Part shown: positions 8,565 to 17,200 of the stretch, piece by piece | Numbering within the stretch: the first letter of the stretch is position 1 | Layout of the letters: each line of letters starts with the position of its first letter | From: an uncultured beta proteobacterium | Lineage (GTDB): Bacteria; Pseudomonadota; Gammaproteobacteria; Burkholderiales; Burkholderiaceae_C | Length of the DNA stretch: 49,948 nt | Direction of reading: 5' to 3' | NCBI GenBank assembly: GCA_903951445.1 | Contig: CAJBBZ010000117.1 | Coordinates: forward strand, 1 to 49,948 | Notes under the pieces: generated by a model | The model's database searches: none | The model's input: only the letters and a program-made list of their open reading frames with translations | Told to the model about the DNA's origin: nothing | Program-made: the position numbers and the translations under genes

Positions 8565-9569
8565 TTACTTGGCGGTCGATTTGGGTTGGTTGTCGTCCAC
8601 CTTCACGGTGAACTTGCCTTCCGTAATAGCTTTTTCTTTGGCGGCTACTTTGGCCACGATTTCGGCGGGTACTTTTTTCTCAAAAGTTCCCAGCGGCGCC
8701 AGGGATGAACCTTTGTACTTCATCATCGAATACTGGCCATAGTCTTCGGCGGTGAACTTGCCGTCTTTTGCCAGTTTGATCGCGCGGTCAGCCGACGGCT
8801 CAAAATGCCATATGGCGGAGGCCACCACCGTGTCAGGGTATTGCGCTTGGGTGTTGATCACATTGCCAATGGCCAGCTTGCCTTTTTCTTTGGCGGCGTC
8901 AGAGACACCAAAGCGCTCGGCGTACATCACATCAGCGCCTTTGTCGATCATGGCAAAAGCAGCTTCTTTGGCCTTGGGTGGATCAAACCAGCTGTTGATA
9001 AAGCTCACGCTAAATTCGATCTTGGGATTGACTTCCAGCGCACCGGCCATGAAGGCGTTCATCAAGCGGTTCACTTCGGGGATTGGGAAGCCGCCGACCA
9101 TGCCGATCTTGTTGCTCTTGGTCATGCCGCCAGCGATCATGCCCGACAGGTAGGCAGGCTCTTGAATGTAGTTGTCAAACACGCTGAAGTTGGGCGCTTG
9201 GGGCTTACCCGAAGAACCCATCAGGAATGACACCTTGGGGAAGTCCTTGGCGACCTTGCGGGCGGCAGCTTCCACGGCAAAGGCTTCACCCACGATCAGG
9301 TTGTTGCCGGCGGTGGCGTACTCACGCATCACGCGTTCGTAATCTGCGTTGGAGACGTTTTCACTGGCTTTGTATTCGATATCGCCGCGCGCTTCGGCCG
9401 CTTTCAGCGCGTTGTGCAGGCGCCCAGCCCATTGCTGCTCAAAAGGCACGGTATAAATACCGGCGACCTTGAGTTTGGCTTGTGCCAATGCAAAGCTTGG
9501 CGCTGCAATGAGCACGCTGGCGATCGCAGCCAGGGCCAGGGTGTGACGTCGAGAAGTTTTCAGTGACAT
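8565..9569 (-). CDS. BMP-family (PnrA-like) nucleoside-binding lipoprotein/periplasmic protein
   Basis: 334-residue substrate-binding protein of the BMP (Bmp/PnrA/Med) family, whose studied members bind purine and pyrimidine nucleosides. It starts at ATG 9567-9569 with GGAG 5 bases upstream; a longer in-frame reading to 9704 lacks such support. It has a Sec signal (MSLKTSRRH, hydrophobic core, ALA-QA near residue 29) and no lipobox cysteine, so it should be a free periplasmic protein. LKVAGIYTVPFEQQWAGRLH and GGFPIPEVNRLMNAF are family hallmarks. It follows the M20 hydrolase and precedes the transporter ATPase across a terminator hairpin, consistent with being the most highly expressed part of the importer. 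Confidence 0.9.
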   Translation of the reverse strand: MSLKTSRRHTLALAAIASVLIAAPSFALAQAKLKVAGIYTVPFEQQWAGRLHNALKAAEARGDIEYKASENVSNADYERVMREYATAGNNLIVGEAFAVEAAARKVAKDFPKVSFLMGSSGKPQAPNFSVFDNYIQEPAYLSGMIAGGMTKSNKIGMVGGFPIPEVNRLMNAFMAGALEVNPKIEFSVSFINSWFDPPKAKEAAFAMIDKGADVMYAERFGVSDAAKEKGKLAIGNVINTQAQYPDTVVASAIWHFEPSADRAIKLAKDGKFTAEDYGQYSMMKYKGSSLAPLGTFEKKVPAEIVAKVAAKEKAITEGKFTVKVDDNQPKSTAK

Positions 9570-9663
9570 AGTTACTCCATAGTTAAACACTAGCAAAACA
9601 AGCGCTTTTCCAACGCTACTTACAAGGGCGGTATGCCCGTTGATTTTTATCAATGCGGGTCGA

Positions 9664-10917
9664 TTAGGTACCCGCGCGCTCCAGCATGGCGTGCAACAGC
9701 ACATTGCAACCGGCGGTGATGTGTTCGGGCTTGGCGTCTTCCACTTCGTTGTGGCTGATGCCGTCTTTGCAGGGAATAAAAATCATGCCGCTGGAGGCCA
9801 GCTTGGCCATATAGACCGCGTCATGGCCGGCGCCGGAGACCACGGGCATATTGGAGTAGCCCAGTTTTTTGGCGGCGCGCGCTACGGCGTCGATGCAATC
9901 GGCATGAAAGCCGATGGCCGAGTAGCTGGAGACCATTTCGATCTTCACATCCAAGCCGGTTTCGGTGGCTTTGCGCGCGGCAAAGGCTTTGACTTCTTCG
10001 ACCATTTGGTCTACCAGGGCGTCGGTACTGTTGCGCAAGTCGATGCTGAATTTGACCCGGCCCGGAATCACGTTGCGGCTGTTGGGAAACACTTGCACCA
10101 TGCCCACGGTGCCGCGTCCGTGCGGCGCGTGGCGTAGGGCCGAAGCCACTACTTCTTGCATGATGTGTGTGGACACTTGCATCGCATCGCGGCGCAGCGC
10201 CATGGGCGTGGGGCCAGCATGCGCTTCCATGCCGGTCACGGTGCAGTCAAACCAGCGAATGCCCAGCACGCCTTGCACCACGCCGATGGTGACATCGTTG
10301 TCTTCGAGCACCGGGCCTTGTTCGATATGGGTTTCAAAGTAAGCGCCAATCGGGTGGTCGCCCGGCTCCTGGTCGCCGATGTAGCCAATACGCGTCAGCT
10401 CTTCTTTGACCGACACGCCCGTGGTGTCGGTGGCGGCGTAGGCATGCTCTAAGGTGAAAGCTTTGGCGAACACGCCCGAGCCCATCATCACCGGCACAAA
10501 GCGCGAGCCTTCTTCATTGGTCCAGAAAGCCACTTCGATGGGCGCTTCGGTTTCGATGCCCAGGTCGTTCAGCGTACGCACCACTTCCAGCCCGGCCAGC
10601 ACACCGTAGTTGCCATCGAACTTGCCGCCGGTGGGTTGCGTGTCGATATGGCTGCCGGTCATGATGGGCGGCAAGCTGTTGTTACGACCGGGGCGGCGCA
10701 TAAAGCCATTGCCAATTTTGTCGATGGTCACGCTCATCCCGGCTTCGCGCGCCCAGCGGGTGACCAAGTCGCGGCCTTGTTTGTCCAAGTCGGTGAGGGT
10801 CAGGCGGCAGACACCGCCTTTTGGGGTGGCACCGATTTGGGCCAGCTCCATGAGGGAGGCCCAGAGGCGCTCGCCGTTAATGCGGACTTGGGAAATGTCG
10901 ATGGTGGTGTTGCTCAT
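9664..10917 (-). CDS. Zn-dependent M20 hydrolase, beta-ureidopropionase / N-carbamoyl-amino-acid hydrolase type
   Basis: 417-residue cytoplasmic amidohydrolase of the M20/HyuC/AllC family, which cleaves N-carbamoyl groups to release CO2 and ammonia. Metal-site motifs are present: GSHIDTQPTGG (H90), KFDGNYGV (D101), TNEEGSRF (E135-E136), the HIEQGPVLE segment, and the dimerisation-domain motif EAHAGPTPM. The start has GGAG 9 bases upstream. As first gene of an operon with a cytosine deaminase and two N-heterocycle importers, the best reading is beta-ureidopropionase, the last step of reductive pyrimidine breakdown. The two earlier enzymes of that route are not in the window and might lie past the left edge. 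Allantoate or hydantoin-derived substrates are alternatives. Confidence 0.85.
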   Translation of the reverse strand: MSNTTIDISQVRINGERLWASLMELAQIGATPKGGVCRLTLTDLDKQGRDLVTRWAREAGMSVTIDKIGNGFMRRPGRNNSLPPIMTGSHIDTQPTGGKFDGNYGVLAGLEVVRTLNDLGIETEAPIEVAFWTNEEGSRFVPVMMGSGVFAKAFTLEHAYAATDTTGVSVKEELTRIGYIGDQEPGDHPIGAYFETHIEQGPVLEDNDVTIGVVQGVLGIRWFDCTVTGMEAHAGPTPMALRRDAMQVSTHIMQEVVASALRHAPHGRGTVGMVQVFPNSRNVIPGRVKFSIDLRNSTDALVDQMVEEVKAFAARKATETGLDVKIEMVSSYSAIGFHADCIDAVARAAKKLGYSNMPVVSGAGHDAVYMAKLASSGMIFIPCKDGISHNEVEDAKPEHITAGCNVLLHAMLERAGT

Positions 10918-10950
10918 TTTTTGCTCCTGGTGAAGTATTTAATGCAGGTT

Positions 10951-10999
10951 TTGGCCTGCTGGCCAAGGGTTTGAATACCGGTTTCGGCCTGTAGGCCGA
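10951..10999. repeat. pair of matching GGCC hairpins
   Basis: TTGGCC-TGCT-GGCCAA (10951-10966) and TCGGCC-TGTA-GGCCGA (10984-10999) are two 6-bp stem, 4-base loop palindromes with start points 33 bases apart. They sit immediately upstream of the ten-gene operon. They may be operator half-sites, or part of a dispersed repeat together with the adjacent long hairpin. Confidence 0.5.
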
Positions 11000-11033
11000 C
11001 TTACTTTTCTTTGCTTCGCCAAAGAAAAGTAAG
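11000..11033. repeat. 14-bp perfect inverted repeat (dispersed REP-like element)
   Basis: CTTACTTTTCTTTG and CAAAGAAAAGTAAG form a perfect 14-bp stem around CTTCGC. Elements built on TTACTTTTCTTTG/CAAAGAAAAGTAA with a following C/G-rich block are, to my recollection, scattered between genes in many proteobacteria, including Comamonadaceae. This looks like one copy, continuing into the CCCCTTCGGGG hairpin near 11060. Confidence 0.6.
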
Positions 11034-11418
11034 CAAAAGAAAGGCGAGCCAAAGGCCGTGCCCCTTCGGGGTACCTTGCGCTACTCGCGTCGCCCGGGGT
11101 CGGGCGCAAACTCGCTACGCTCAAACAAGCGCCCGCCCTGATCCGGTCGCCGCTGCGTTGCTCAGCACGGCCAATGGCCCAGGAAGCCCGAATACCGCGT
11201 GTGCTCGCGCGCTGCGCGCGCTGTCGTGGCATCAGTCGCTTCCGCCACAACAAGCAAAAACGCAACCGCACCCACAGCTGCAGCCGCAGCCGCGCCAAGC
11301 CCCCATCCATTGACTACGACCGTATCGTTCCCCAATCGGGGCCAACAAACCCGCCTTGCAGCGCCCCGATTCAAAAACACCTCTCCAAAACAAAAAAACA
11401 AAATTGGGTATTCCAGCT

Positions 11419-11446
11419 CCCCTTCACCCCGGCGGGGGTGAAGGGG
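11419..11446. terminator. 12-bp G/C-rich inverted repeat near the glnE 3' end
   Basis: CCCCTTCACCCC and GGGGTGAAGGGG form a perfect 12-bp stem with a GGCG loop, about 40 bases past the glnE stop on the minus strand. There is no long T-run directly after it on the minus strand, so it may act as a Rho-type pause or mRNA 3' end stabiliser rather than a classic terminator. A low-complexity G-run follows on the plus strand. Confidence 0.4.
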
Positions 11447-11483
11447 CGGGGGGGAAGCGGGGGGGTAAACCAGCCCTAGAACG

Positions 11484-14210
11484 CTAAGCTCCAAACACTG
11501 ATTTCCAAACCGCCAAGCCAGCTTGCCGCTCAAGCAGCGCATCCCCCAAAGCCACATGCGTAGGCTCTTCATTGAGCCGCGCTTTATGCTGAATCCGCCT
11601 AAGCGTTCGATAAGCCTGAGCCGCCTCATGCCCCAGCGGCACAGGCAAGAGCCCGCAATCCTGCGCGACTTGCAGAAGCGCGATATTCCCCACATTAGCG
11701 CGCAGACCCGGATGCGACTGCCCATGCGCCAGCACCAAAAATTGCACTGCAAATTCAATATCCACCATACCGCCCGGGCTGTGCTTGACGTCAAAGCGCT
11801 CGGCAGGCACCGCATGGGCGGCGCGTACTTTCTCGCGCATGGCGGCGATTTCGCCGCGCAATGCCGTGTGGTCGCGCGGGCTGCAAATGACAGCTTCGCG
11901 GATGGCGTCAAAGCGGCTGTGCAGGTCGGCGCTGCCGAGCACGCAGCGGGCGCGGGTCATGGCCTGGTGTTCCCAGGTCCAGGCGGTATTGGAGCCGCGC
12001 TGTTGCTGGTAATCGGCATACGCGGCGAAGGTGGTGACCAATAGCCCGGAGCTGCCATTGGGCCGCAGCGCGGTGTCGATTTCGTAGAGGTCGCCCTCGC
12101 CAGTTTTCACCGTGAGCCAATTAATCAGTTTGCGTACCAAGGTGCCATAGATTTCACCAGCGCGCTCGTCCGGGTCGTCGTACAAAAACACAATATCCAG
12201 ATCGCCGCCGTAGCCCAGCTCTTTGCCGCCTAGCTTGCCGTACGCGATGATGGCAATGCGCGGCAATTCACCATGGCGCTGCTTCATGCGCTGCCAGCAC
12301 CAGCGGGTGGTGATGCGCAATATCACTTCAGCCAAGGCGCTTAAATCGTCGGCTACTTGCTCTACCGTAATCAGGCCTTCCACATCACGCGCCAGCGTGC
12401 GAAAGACTTCGGCATGGTGCGCGCGGCGCAGCAGGTTGAGCAGGCTTTCCTCGTCTTCTTCGCCGCTGTTGCGCAAGGCTTTGCAGCGGCGCTCGATGTC
12501 GGCCTCGCAGGCGTCAGCGTCAAAGCGCTCCCGCACCATAGTGCTACCGGCCAGTTCGTCGATCACGCCGGGGTGCTTGAGCAAGTAGCGCGCAGGCCAG
12601 CGCGCCGCGCCCAAGAGCCGCAGCAAGCGCTGGTGCACCGCCGGGCGCTCCACCAGCAAAGCCAGATAGCTTTCGCGGCGCAACAGCGACTCCATCCAGT
12701 CCATCAAACGCACTGCCGCATCCTGGTTTATTTCGCCTTCGTGCAGCCACTGGCCAGTGCGCTGCACCAAGCGCAGCAGGCGGCCACGCGATTCTTCGCG
12801 CAAGGCCAGGATGCGCGGATGGTCGCGCCACAGCGCCAGGCGCTCTTGCATCGCTTGCGGCAACTGCGTGAGCACGCTATCGAGGTCCGTCAAAGGCGCG
12901 GTGCCAGACTTGGCCGTCACGCCTTCGCTAGGCTTGCAGCCAGTGCAGGTTTTTTCGCTGCCGCCGAGCAGCACATCAAACTCTTGGGCCACGTTTTCGC
13001 GGTGGTGGTCTAACTGGGCTAAAAATGCGCTGGTGCTAGCAATGCCCAAGGTGTCAGCGATCCAGGCCAGGTCGGCATCCGCAGTGGGTAGCACATGGGT
13101 TTGCTGGTCGTCCAGGTACTGAATGCGGTGCTCCACGCGGCGCAAAAACACATAGGCCTCTTGCAAGGCCTGGGCTTTTTCAACCGGCATCAAGCCCGCT
13201 TGCACCAGGCGCTGCAAAGCGCTCAGCGTGGGGCGGGTGCGCAGCTCAGGAAACTGACCGCCGCGCACCACTTGCAATAGCTGCACGGTAAATTCAATTT
13301 CGCGGATGCCGCCGCGCGAGAGCTTGACGTCGTTATGGCGCTCGGGGTGGCCGGCGCTGCGCTTGCCCGCGTGCTCGCGGATTTGGCGGTGCAGCACGCG
13401 CAGCGCGTCAAACACGTTGTAGTCCAGGTATTTACGAAACACAAAAGGCGTAACGACTGCGCGCAATTGCAGCGCAAAAGCGCTTCCCACGCTGGACTGC
13501 GGCGCTAGCACTCGGCTTTTGAGCCAGGCAAAGCGCTCCCACTCGCGGCCCTGGGTCTGGAAATATTCTTCCAAAGCTCCCAGCGAAACTGCAGGCGGGC
13601 CGGAATTGCCATTAGGCCGCAGCGCCAGGTCCACCCTAAACACAAAACCGTGCTCAGTGGTGTCGCCCAACAGCGTGTAAAGCGCGCGCACCAACTTACC
13701 GTAGTACTCTTGGTTGGAGATGCGGCCCCGCCCTTCGCTATTGCCGCTGGTGTCGCCATCGGCCTCGTACACATAAATCAAATCAATGTCGCTCGAAACA
13801 TTGAGCTCGCGCGCACCCAGTTTGCCCATGCCGATGATGCACAAGGCGCTGGCGCTGCCATCGGCTTTGCAAGGCGCGCCATGCACCAACTGCACATCGG
13901 CGCTGGCCTGGGCATACGCTTCGCACAGCGCCAGTTCGGCCAGTTCGGTCATGCACTGCGTGACCGCGCGCAAGTCCAGACCCGCGTCGCAGTCCAAAAC
14001 GAGCAAGCGTTCGAGCACCTGCTGGCGGGTGATGCGCAAAGCCTCGCCCACCGCAAGGTTTTGTGCGCGTAAAGCCTGGTAGAGCGTAGCTTGCGCGCTT
14101 GCATCGGGCAGGCCCTGTGGCAGCATCGCCAGCGTGGCGCCATAACGCCTGCGTACTCTTTGCGCAAATCGAGAGTGTTCAGCGCGTGAAGCGGGTGTAT
14201 TGGCGGTCAT
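11484..14210 (-). CDS. glnE: bifunctional glutamine synthetase adenylyltransferase/deadenylase
   Basis: 908-residue cytoplasmic enzyme that adenylylates glutamine synthetase when nitrogen is plentiful and removes the AMP when nitrogen is scarce, under control of PII. Two nucleotidyltransferase domains are visible: the N-terminal removase (GMGKLGARELNVSSDIDL, about residues 155-175) and the C-terminal transferase (YGKLGGKELGYGGDLDIVFL, about residues 640-660), each followed by a helical GlnD-linked domain. Length is near that of the E. coli protein. I start it at ATG 14208-14210; an in-frame reading to 14297 would run into yhdP. Its start is only 26 bases from the divergent yhdP start, so the two promoters must lie inside the opposite gene or overlap. 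Confidence 0.95.
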   Translation of the reverse strand: MTANTPASRAEHSRFAQRVRRRYGATLAMLPQGLPDASAQATLYQALRAQNLAVGEALRITRQQVLERLLVLDCDAGLDLRAVTQCMTELAELALCEAYAQASADVQLVHGAPCKADGSASALCIIGMGKLGARELNVSSDIDLIYVYEADGDTSGNSEGRGRISNQEYYGKLVRALYTLLGDTTEHGFVFRVDLALRPNGNSGPPAVSLGALEEYFQTQGREWERFAWLKSRVLAPQSSVGSAFALQLRAVVTPFVFRKYLDYNVFDALRVLHRQIREHAGKRSAGHPERHNDVKLSRGGIREIEFTVQLLQVVRGGQFPELRTRPTLSALQRLVQAGLMPVEKAQALQEAYVFLRRVEHRIQYLDDQQTHVLPTADADLAWIADTLGIASTSAFLAQLDHHRENVAQEFDVLLGGSEKTCTGCKPSEGVTAKSGTAPLTDLDSVLTQLPQAMQERLALWRDHPRILALREESRGRLLRLVQRTGQWLHEGEINQDAAVRLMDWMESLLRRESYLALLVERPAVHQRLLRLLGAARWPARYLLKHPGVIDELAGSTMVRERFDADACEADIERRCKALRNSGEEDEESLLNLLRRAHHAEVFRTLARDVEGLITVEQVADDLSALAEVILRITTRWCWQRMKQRHGELPRIAIIAYGKLGGKELGYGGDLDIVFLYDDPDERAGEIYGTLVRKLINWLTVKTGEGDLYEIDTALRPNGSSGLLVTTFAAYADYQQQRGSNTAWTWEHQAMTRARCVLGSADLHSRFDAIREAVICSPRDHTALRGEIAAMREKVRAAHAVPAERFDVKHSPGGMVDIEFAVQFLVLAHGQSHPGLRANVGNIALLQVAQDCGLLPVPLGHEAAQAYRTLRRIQHKARLNEEPTHVALGDALLERQAGLAVWKSVFGA

Positions 14211-14236
14211 AATTCCACGCTTGACTGCACGCGCCA

Positions 14237-17200
14237 ATGATTGAACCCACCAAGACCCCCTCGCGCACCTTGTTGACAGTCGCTTTTTTGGCCACATGGC
14301 TGCTGCGCCTGGTCGGCGCAGCTTGGCTGTTGTTTGCGATGTTCTGGGCGGTTTTGCACTTTGCCATTGTGCCGCGAATCGACACTTTGCGCCCTTGGCT
14401 GGAAGAACAAGCCACCCAGCGTTTGGGGGTAGGGGTGCGCATTGGCACTATCGAGGCGGTATCCAACGGGCTGATTCCCTCGCTCGCGCTGCATGGGCTG
14501 CAATTGGTGGACCAGCAAGGTCGGGTGGCGCTGACGCTGCCCACGGTAAAGGCGGCAATTTCCCCGCGCTCGCTGGCCGCCGGTAACTTGGAACAACTGT
14601 ATGTGGAAGGCGCTGTGCTCGATATCCGGCGCGCGCCCGACCGCTCTATTTGGATTGCCGGCTTGCAACTAAGCCAGATCGACGATGCGCCCGATGCGGC
14701 AAGCGACTGGCTCTTCAGCCAACCGGAAATCGCCATCCGAAAGGGCCAACTGCGTTGGACCGATGAAACGCGCAGCGCAGCGCCGCTAGAGTTGTCTGAT
14801 GTGGACATGGTGCTTCGTAACCGGCGTTTTAGCCACAGCTTTAGGCTCGATGCCAGCCCGCCCAGCGCATGGGGCGAGCGCTTTACGGTGCAAGGACTAT
14901 TTAGCCATCCGGTACTTTCCCGGCATGTGGGCGAGGTCAACACCTGGTCAGGCGAAATGTATGCCCTGTTTGGCGATGTGGACTGGGCTCAATTACGCAA
15001 CTATGTGGACTTAGGCACCAACGTCAGCCAAGGGCGCGGTAGCGTACGCGCATGGGCCGATGTGCTGCGCGGCCAATTCACGGGCGCCACTGCGGATGTG
15101 CTGGTCAAAGACGTGCAGCTAGGACAGGGGGAACAAATGCCCTCCATGGTGGTGCCCACCGCTTCCGGGCGCCTGGCTGCGCGCAGCATGGATGGCGGCA
15201 TGGAATACACCACCGACGGTTTGCAGTTTGTCACTAGCGACGGCGTGCGCTGGCCTGGCGGCAATGCACGTTTGTCGATTTGGGATGCGCAGACAGGCAA
15301 GGGCGCCAAGATTGACTCGGCACCGGCGCGTGGTGAACTGGTCGCCGAGCGCTTGGATGTGGGCGCCTTAAGCCAAATTGCACAGCGCTTTCCCCTGGAT
15401 GCCAAGCTGCGCGCTTGGTTAGAGGCCTACCAGCCGGTTGGTAATGTGCAAGGTTTTCAGGCGAGCTGGAAAGGCGTGTTAAGCGCCCCGGAGACCTTCG
15501 CCGTGAAGGGCCGCATCCGCGAAGCCGGCATTGCAGCGCAAGCCGAAGGAACGCCCGGCTTTCGCGGCCTGGACCTGGAGCTTGACCTGAGCGAGCGCGG
15601 TGGGCGTGCGCATGTGGCCATGAACAAAGGGGTCTTCGACTTTGGGCGGCACTTGTCCGAACCCTTGGTACCGGTGAACGAATTGAGCGCGGACCTGCAA
15701 TGGAAAAAAGCTTCTACCGGCTGGACGGTGAGTGCCAGCAAAGTGCGCATCGCCAATGCCGATGTGCAGGGCGACTTGGACGGGCAATGGACCATGCCGC
15801 CCAATGGCACCGGGCCGGGCACGGTAGATATGCAGGGGCGATTCGCCCGCGTGGAGCTGACCCGCGTACAGCGCTATTTGCCGCTGTCCCTGTCTAAAGA
15901 CCTGCGCGACTATGTGCGTGATGCCGTGCGTGCGGGTAGCGCCTCGGACATCAAACTCAAACTCAAAGGCAACTTACACGAGTTTCCTTTTGCGCAAGCG
16001 CGCCAGGGCGAGTTCCGGGTTTCGGCCAATGTGAGCAATGCCACCTTCGCCTATGTGCCGCCCTTGCCAACCACCAAACTGCCCTGGCCGGTATTTACCC
16101 AGCTCAATGGCGAGTTGGTAATAGACCAAAGCGCGCTTTACCTTAACGGCATGCGCGGCCTATGGGGAACGGTGCCCATGGTGCGCGGCGATGCGGTGAT
16201 CAACAATTTGTACGGCAGCTCCACGGTGTCCATCAATGCCCTAGGACGCGGGCCACTGGCCGACGCACTCACCGTGACGAACAATTCCCCCTTGGCCGAG
16301 ATGACCGGACAGGCGCTGTCCAAGGCCTCGGCCAACGGCCTGGCCGAGTACCGCGTCAAGCTCGACTTTCCGCTGGCCGATACGAACCGCATGAAGGTCA
16401 ACGGCAGCGTCAGTTTGCAAGGCAATGATGTGCAGATCCTGCCAGCCACGCCGCGCATCTTGCGCGCGCGCGGGCCGATTAACTTCACCGAATATGGCTA
16501 CAACATCAATGGCGTGACCGGGCGTTTGTTTGGCGGCGATGTACGCATCGATGGCAGCTTAGGCAACCTGGGCGCTGCGCCAGACAGCACCGCGACCGCC
16601 AAAACTGCGGACGCAGGAGCGAGCCTCAAAGCCAGCCCGGCCACTTTGCGGCTGGAAGGACGCGTGGCAGCCGAGGGTTTGCGCGATGCCGCTGACTTGG
16701 GCGCACTGAGTAACTTGGCGCACTACGCCACGGGCTCCACCAACTACCAGGCAAACATCATGATGCGCCTCGGTGTGCCCGACATCACGGTGATCTCCAA
16801 TTTACAAGGCATGGCGCTGGCCCTGCCCGCCCCACTAGCCAAAACCGCCGAAGCCTCTTTGCCGCTGCGTTTGCAAGTGTCTGCGCCCTTGGACGCAAAC
16901 ACTGCCGGCCTAGCCAAAAGCCAAGAACAATGGCAAGTGAGCCTGGGCACCATCGCCAACTTGAATTTGCTACGCGATATTTCCAGCGCTGCACCACGGG
17001 TACTGCGCGGCACCATGGCCCTTGGCGCCGGTGCGAACGAAGCCATGGCCATGCCCACGCAAGGTATTTCCGCGCGGCTGAACATGGACACGCTGGATGT
17101 GGATACCTGGTCCGTGCTGTTCAGTGGTGTAAGCAATAGCGTGGGGACGCGCAAAAAAATCAGCACGCCGCAGTTTGATTTGGGTACGGATTTCTTACCC

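Larger units (their letters stand above)
10918..11483. other. 566-base non-coding, hairpin-rich intergenic region
   Basis: No convincing gene was found between the M20 hydrolase start and the glnE stop. Readings of 70-250 codons on either strand have atypical composition and either overlap glnE or are interrupted. The first 60 bases must contain the operon promoter on the minus strand; TTGGCC followed after about 17 bases by ATTAAA is a weak candidate. The rest holds two GGCC hairpins, a long A/T-rich inverted repeat and a G/C-rich one, described separately. Confidence 0.6.

Noticed and set aside
11162-11911. 249-codon minus-strand reading across the intergenic region and glnE end
   Set aside because: It overlaps the conserved glnE C-terminus in another frame and has no family features.
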